This document shows, piece by piece, positions 63,422-64,000 of a DNA stretch of 64,000 bases. Under the pieces are notes generated by a model that ran no database searches, was not told the DNA's origin, and was given only the letters and a program-made list of their open reading frames with translations. The number at the start of each line of letters is the position of its first letter. Positions within the stretch are counted from its first letter, which is position 1. The stretch is from Skeletonema tropicum (Eukaryota; Bacillariophyta; Thalassiosirophyceae; Thalassiosirales; Thalassiosiraceae). The position numbers and the translations under genes were made by a program. The stretch covers positions 496,001-560,000 of the forward strand of contig CM074137.1 of assembly GCA_037178625.1 (NCBI GenBank), read 5' to 3'.

Positions 63422-64000
63422 TTATTTCTTCTTTGCCGTCGCTTCCACCTTCGTATTCTCTCGTTTTACTCTGAGACTAAAGTTGAGCTTCTCTTCCTTC
63501 TTGAGCAAATCATTCTTGAAATCAAAGTCTTTTGCGTAGACAGTTTTCATAATGAAAGATTTGTCAAAGTCAATAGCAGCACGATGACATTTCAAAACCT
63601 TCTTCAGCGTTTCAATTCTCTTGTGCGGAATGGGTGCATCCTCACTTGAATTACCTTCTGTCTCCTTGGTATTCTTTGCCTCAATCTCCAACATCTTATA
63701 TGTCTCCATGTAACCTCTTGCCCTGGCACTGAACTTACGAATGAGATCCACAGTGAGAACCTCTCTTGAAATACACTTGTCGACCAATGCAAGGAAATCA
63801 GCAGTCGTTTTCTTTTGAGCTAATGGATGTCTTCGGTAGAGAGCTTTGGAGAATCCCCAAGAGTATTCGACACCCTCACCAGCGTATTCAGCATGGTACT
63901 TTGTTGTAATCAAGGCTCTTACTCCCAAAGATTCACAAACATATTCGAGTTGGCTTTGTTCAGACAAAAAATCCGTGCAGTTTGCAAGCAAATGCCGGAG
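63422..64000 (-). CDS. DDE transposase, C-terminal part, runs off the window
   Basis: The frame is open at the window edge. RHLLANCTDFLSEQSQLEYV followed by KYHAEYAGEGVEYSWGFSKA and LYRRHPL fits the segment around the last catalytic Glu of the DDE-type transposases where KxHxExNxIExxWGxxK is usual. The tail is RKFSARARGYMETYK and a lysine-rich end. Here the usual N-P-I is replaced by A-G-E-G-V. The first two catalytic Asp residues lie outside the window, so activity cannot be judged. Confidence 0.65.
   Translation of the reverse strand, partial: LRHLLANCTDFLSEQSQLEYVCESLGVRALITTKYHAEYAGEGVEYSWGFSKALYRRHPLAQKKTTADFLALVDKCISREVLTVDLIRKFSARARGYMETYKMLEIEAKNTKETEGNSSEDAPIPHKRIETLKKVLKCHRAAIDFDKSFIMKTVYAKDFDFKNDLLKKEEKLNFSLRVKRENTKVEATAKKK

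Overview
The window is nuclear DNA of a microalga, most likely a diatom and probably a centric one. Three things point there. Genes have few, short GT-AG introns (75 to 135 bp in the clearest cases). MYND-finger/Sel1-repeat proteins occur as a local family. There is a tandem family carrying the NDVLSGRG...HPGNE...PPGRFL domain, which I recall as the diatom-enriched Pfam DUF6824. Species is not determinable by eye.

Layout. 0-13 kb is gene-poor. It holds a small cysteine-rich secreted-protein candidate (1.6-2.2 kb, minus), an unrecognised 536-aa protein (3.6-5.2 kb, minus), a decayed coding stretch (5.4-6.0 kb), a degenerate ~188-bp tandem repeat (7.4-8.1 kb), three inverted-repeat elements lodged in one promoter (9.16-11.43 kb) and a three-exon secreted-protein gene (11.5-12.4 kb). 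14.1-23.3 kb is one large five-exon gene for a ~2,956-aa BEACH-WD40 protein, the best supported gene here. 23.3-33.9 kb is a cluster of four MYND/RING-like/Sel1 genes: two intact, one with two in-frame stops, one frameshifted. Between them lies a ~4.2-kb fold-back element with ~0.85-kb inverted arms. 34.9-36.0 kb is a tandem array of a 175-bp unit with expanding CT tracts. 36.9-38.3 kb is a wrecked MATE transporter.

39.2-59.1 kb is an array of DUF6824-type poly-Q genes in ~3.3-3.5-kb units. Two copies look intact (42.8, 56.0 kb), two carry one stop codon each (39.2, 46.3 kb), one is 5'-truncated at a poly-T junction (53.1 kb) and one is a faint relic (48.4 kb). Copies at 53-59 kb are a block duplicate of those at 39.8-45.9 kb. 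Inside the array sits a Penelope-like reverse transcriptase (49.7-51.3 kb, minus). About 200 bp downstream of it, on the same strand, is a 70-nt sequence that folds as a type I hammerhead ribozyme, and an inverted 5' fragment lies at the other end. 59.4-61.3 kb has a multipass membrane protein and a nuclear-looking protein only 51 bp apart. At 62.1 kb the promoter and signal-peptide exon of the 11.5-kb secreted gene recur without the rest of the gene, followed by tRNA-like repeats. The window ends in the C-terminal half of a DDE transposase.

How it fits together: the region is shaped by duplication and transposition. Only the BEACH gene, the 536-aa gene, the two intact MYND-Sel1 genes, the two intact DUF6824 genes and the 59-61 kb pair look like stable host genes. 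All calls are from reading the sequence; no searches were run.
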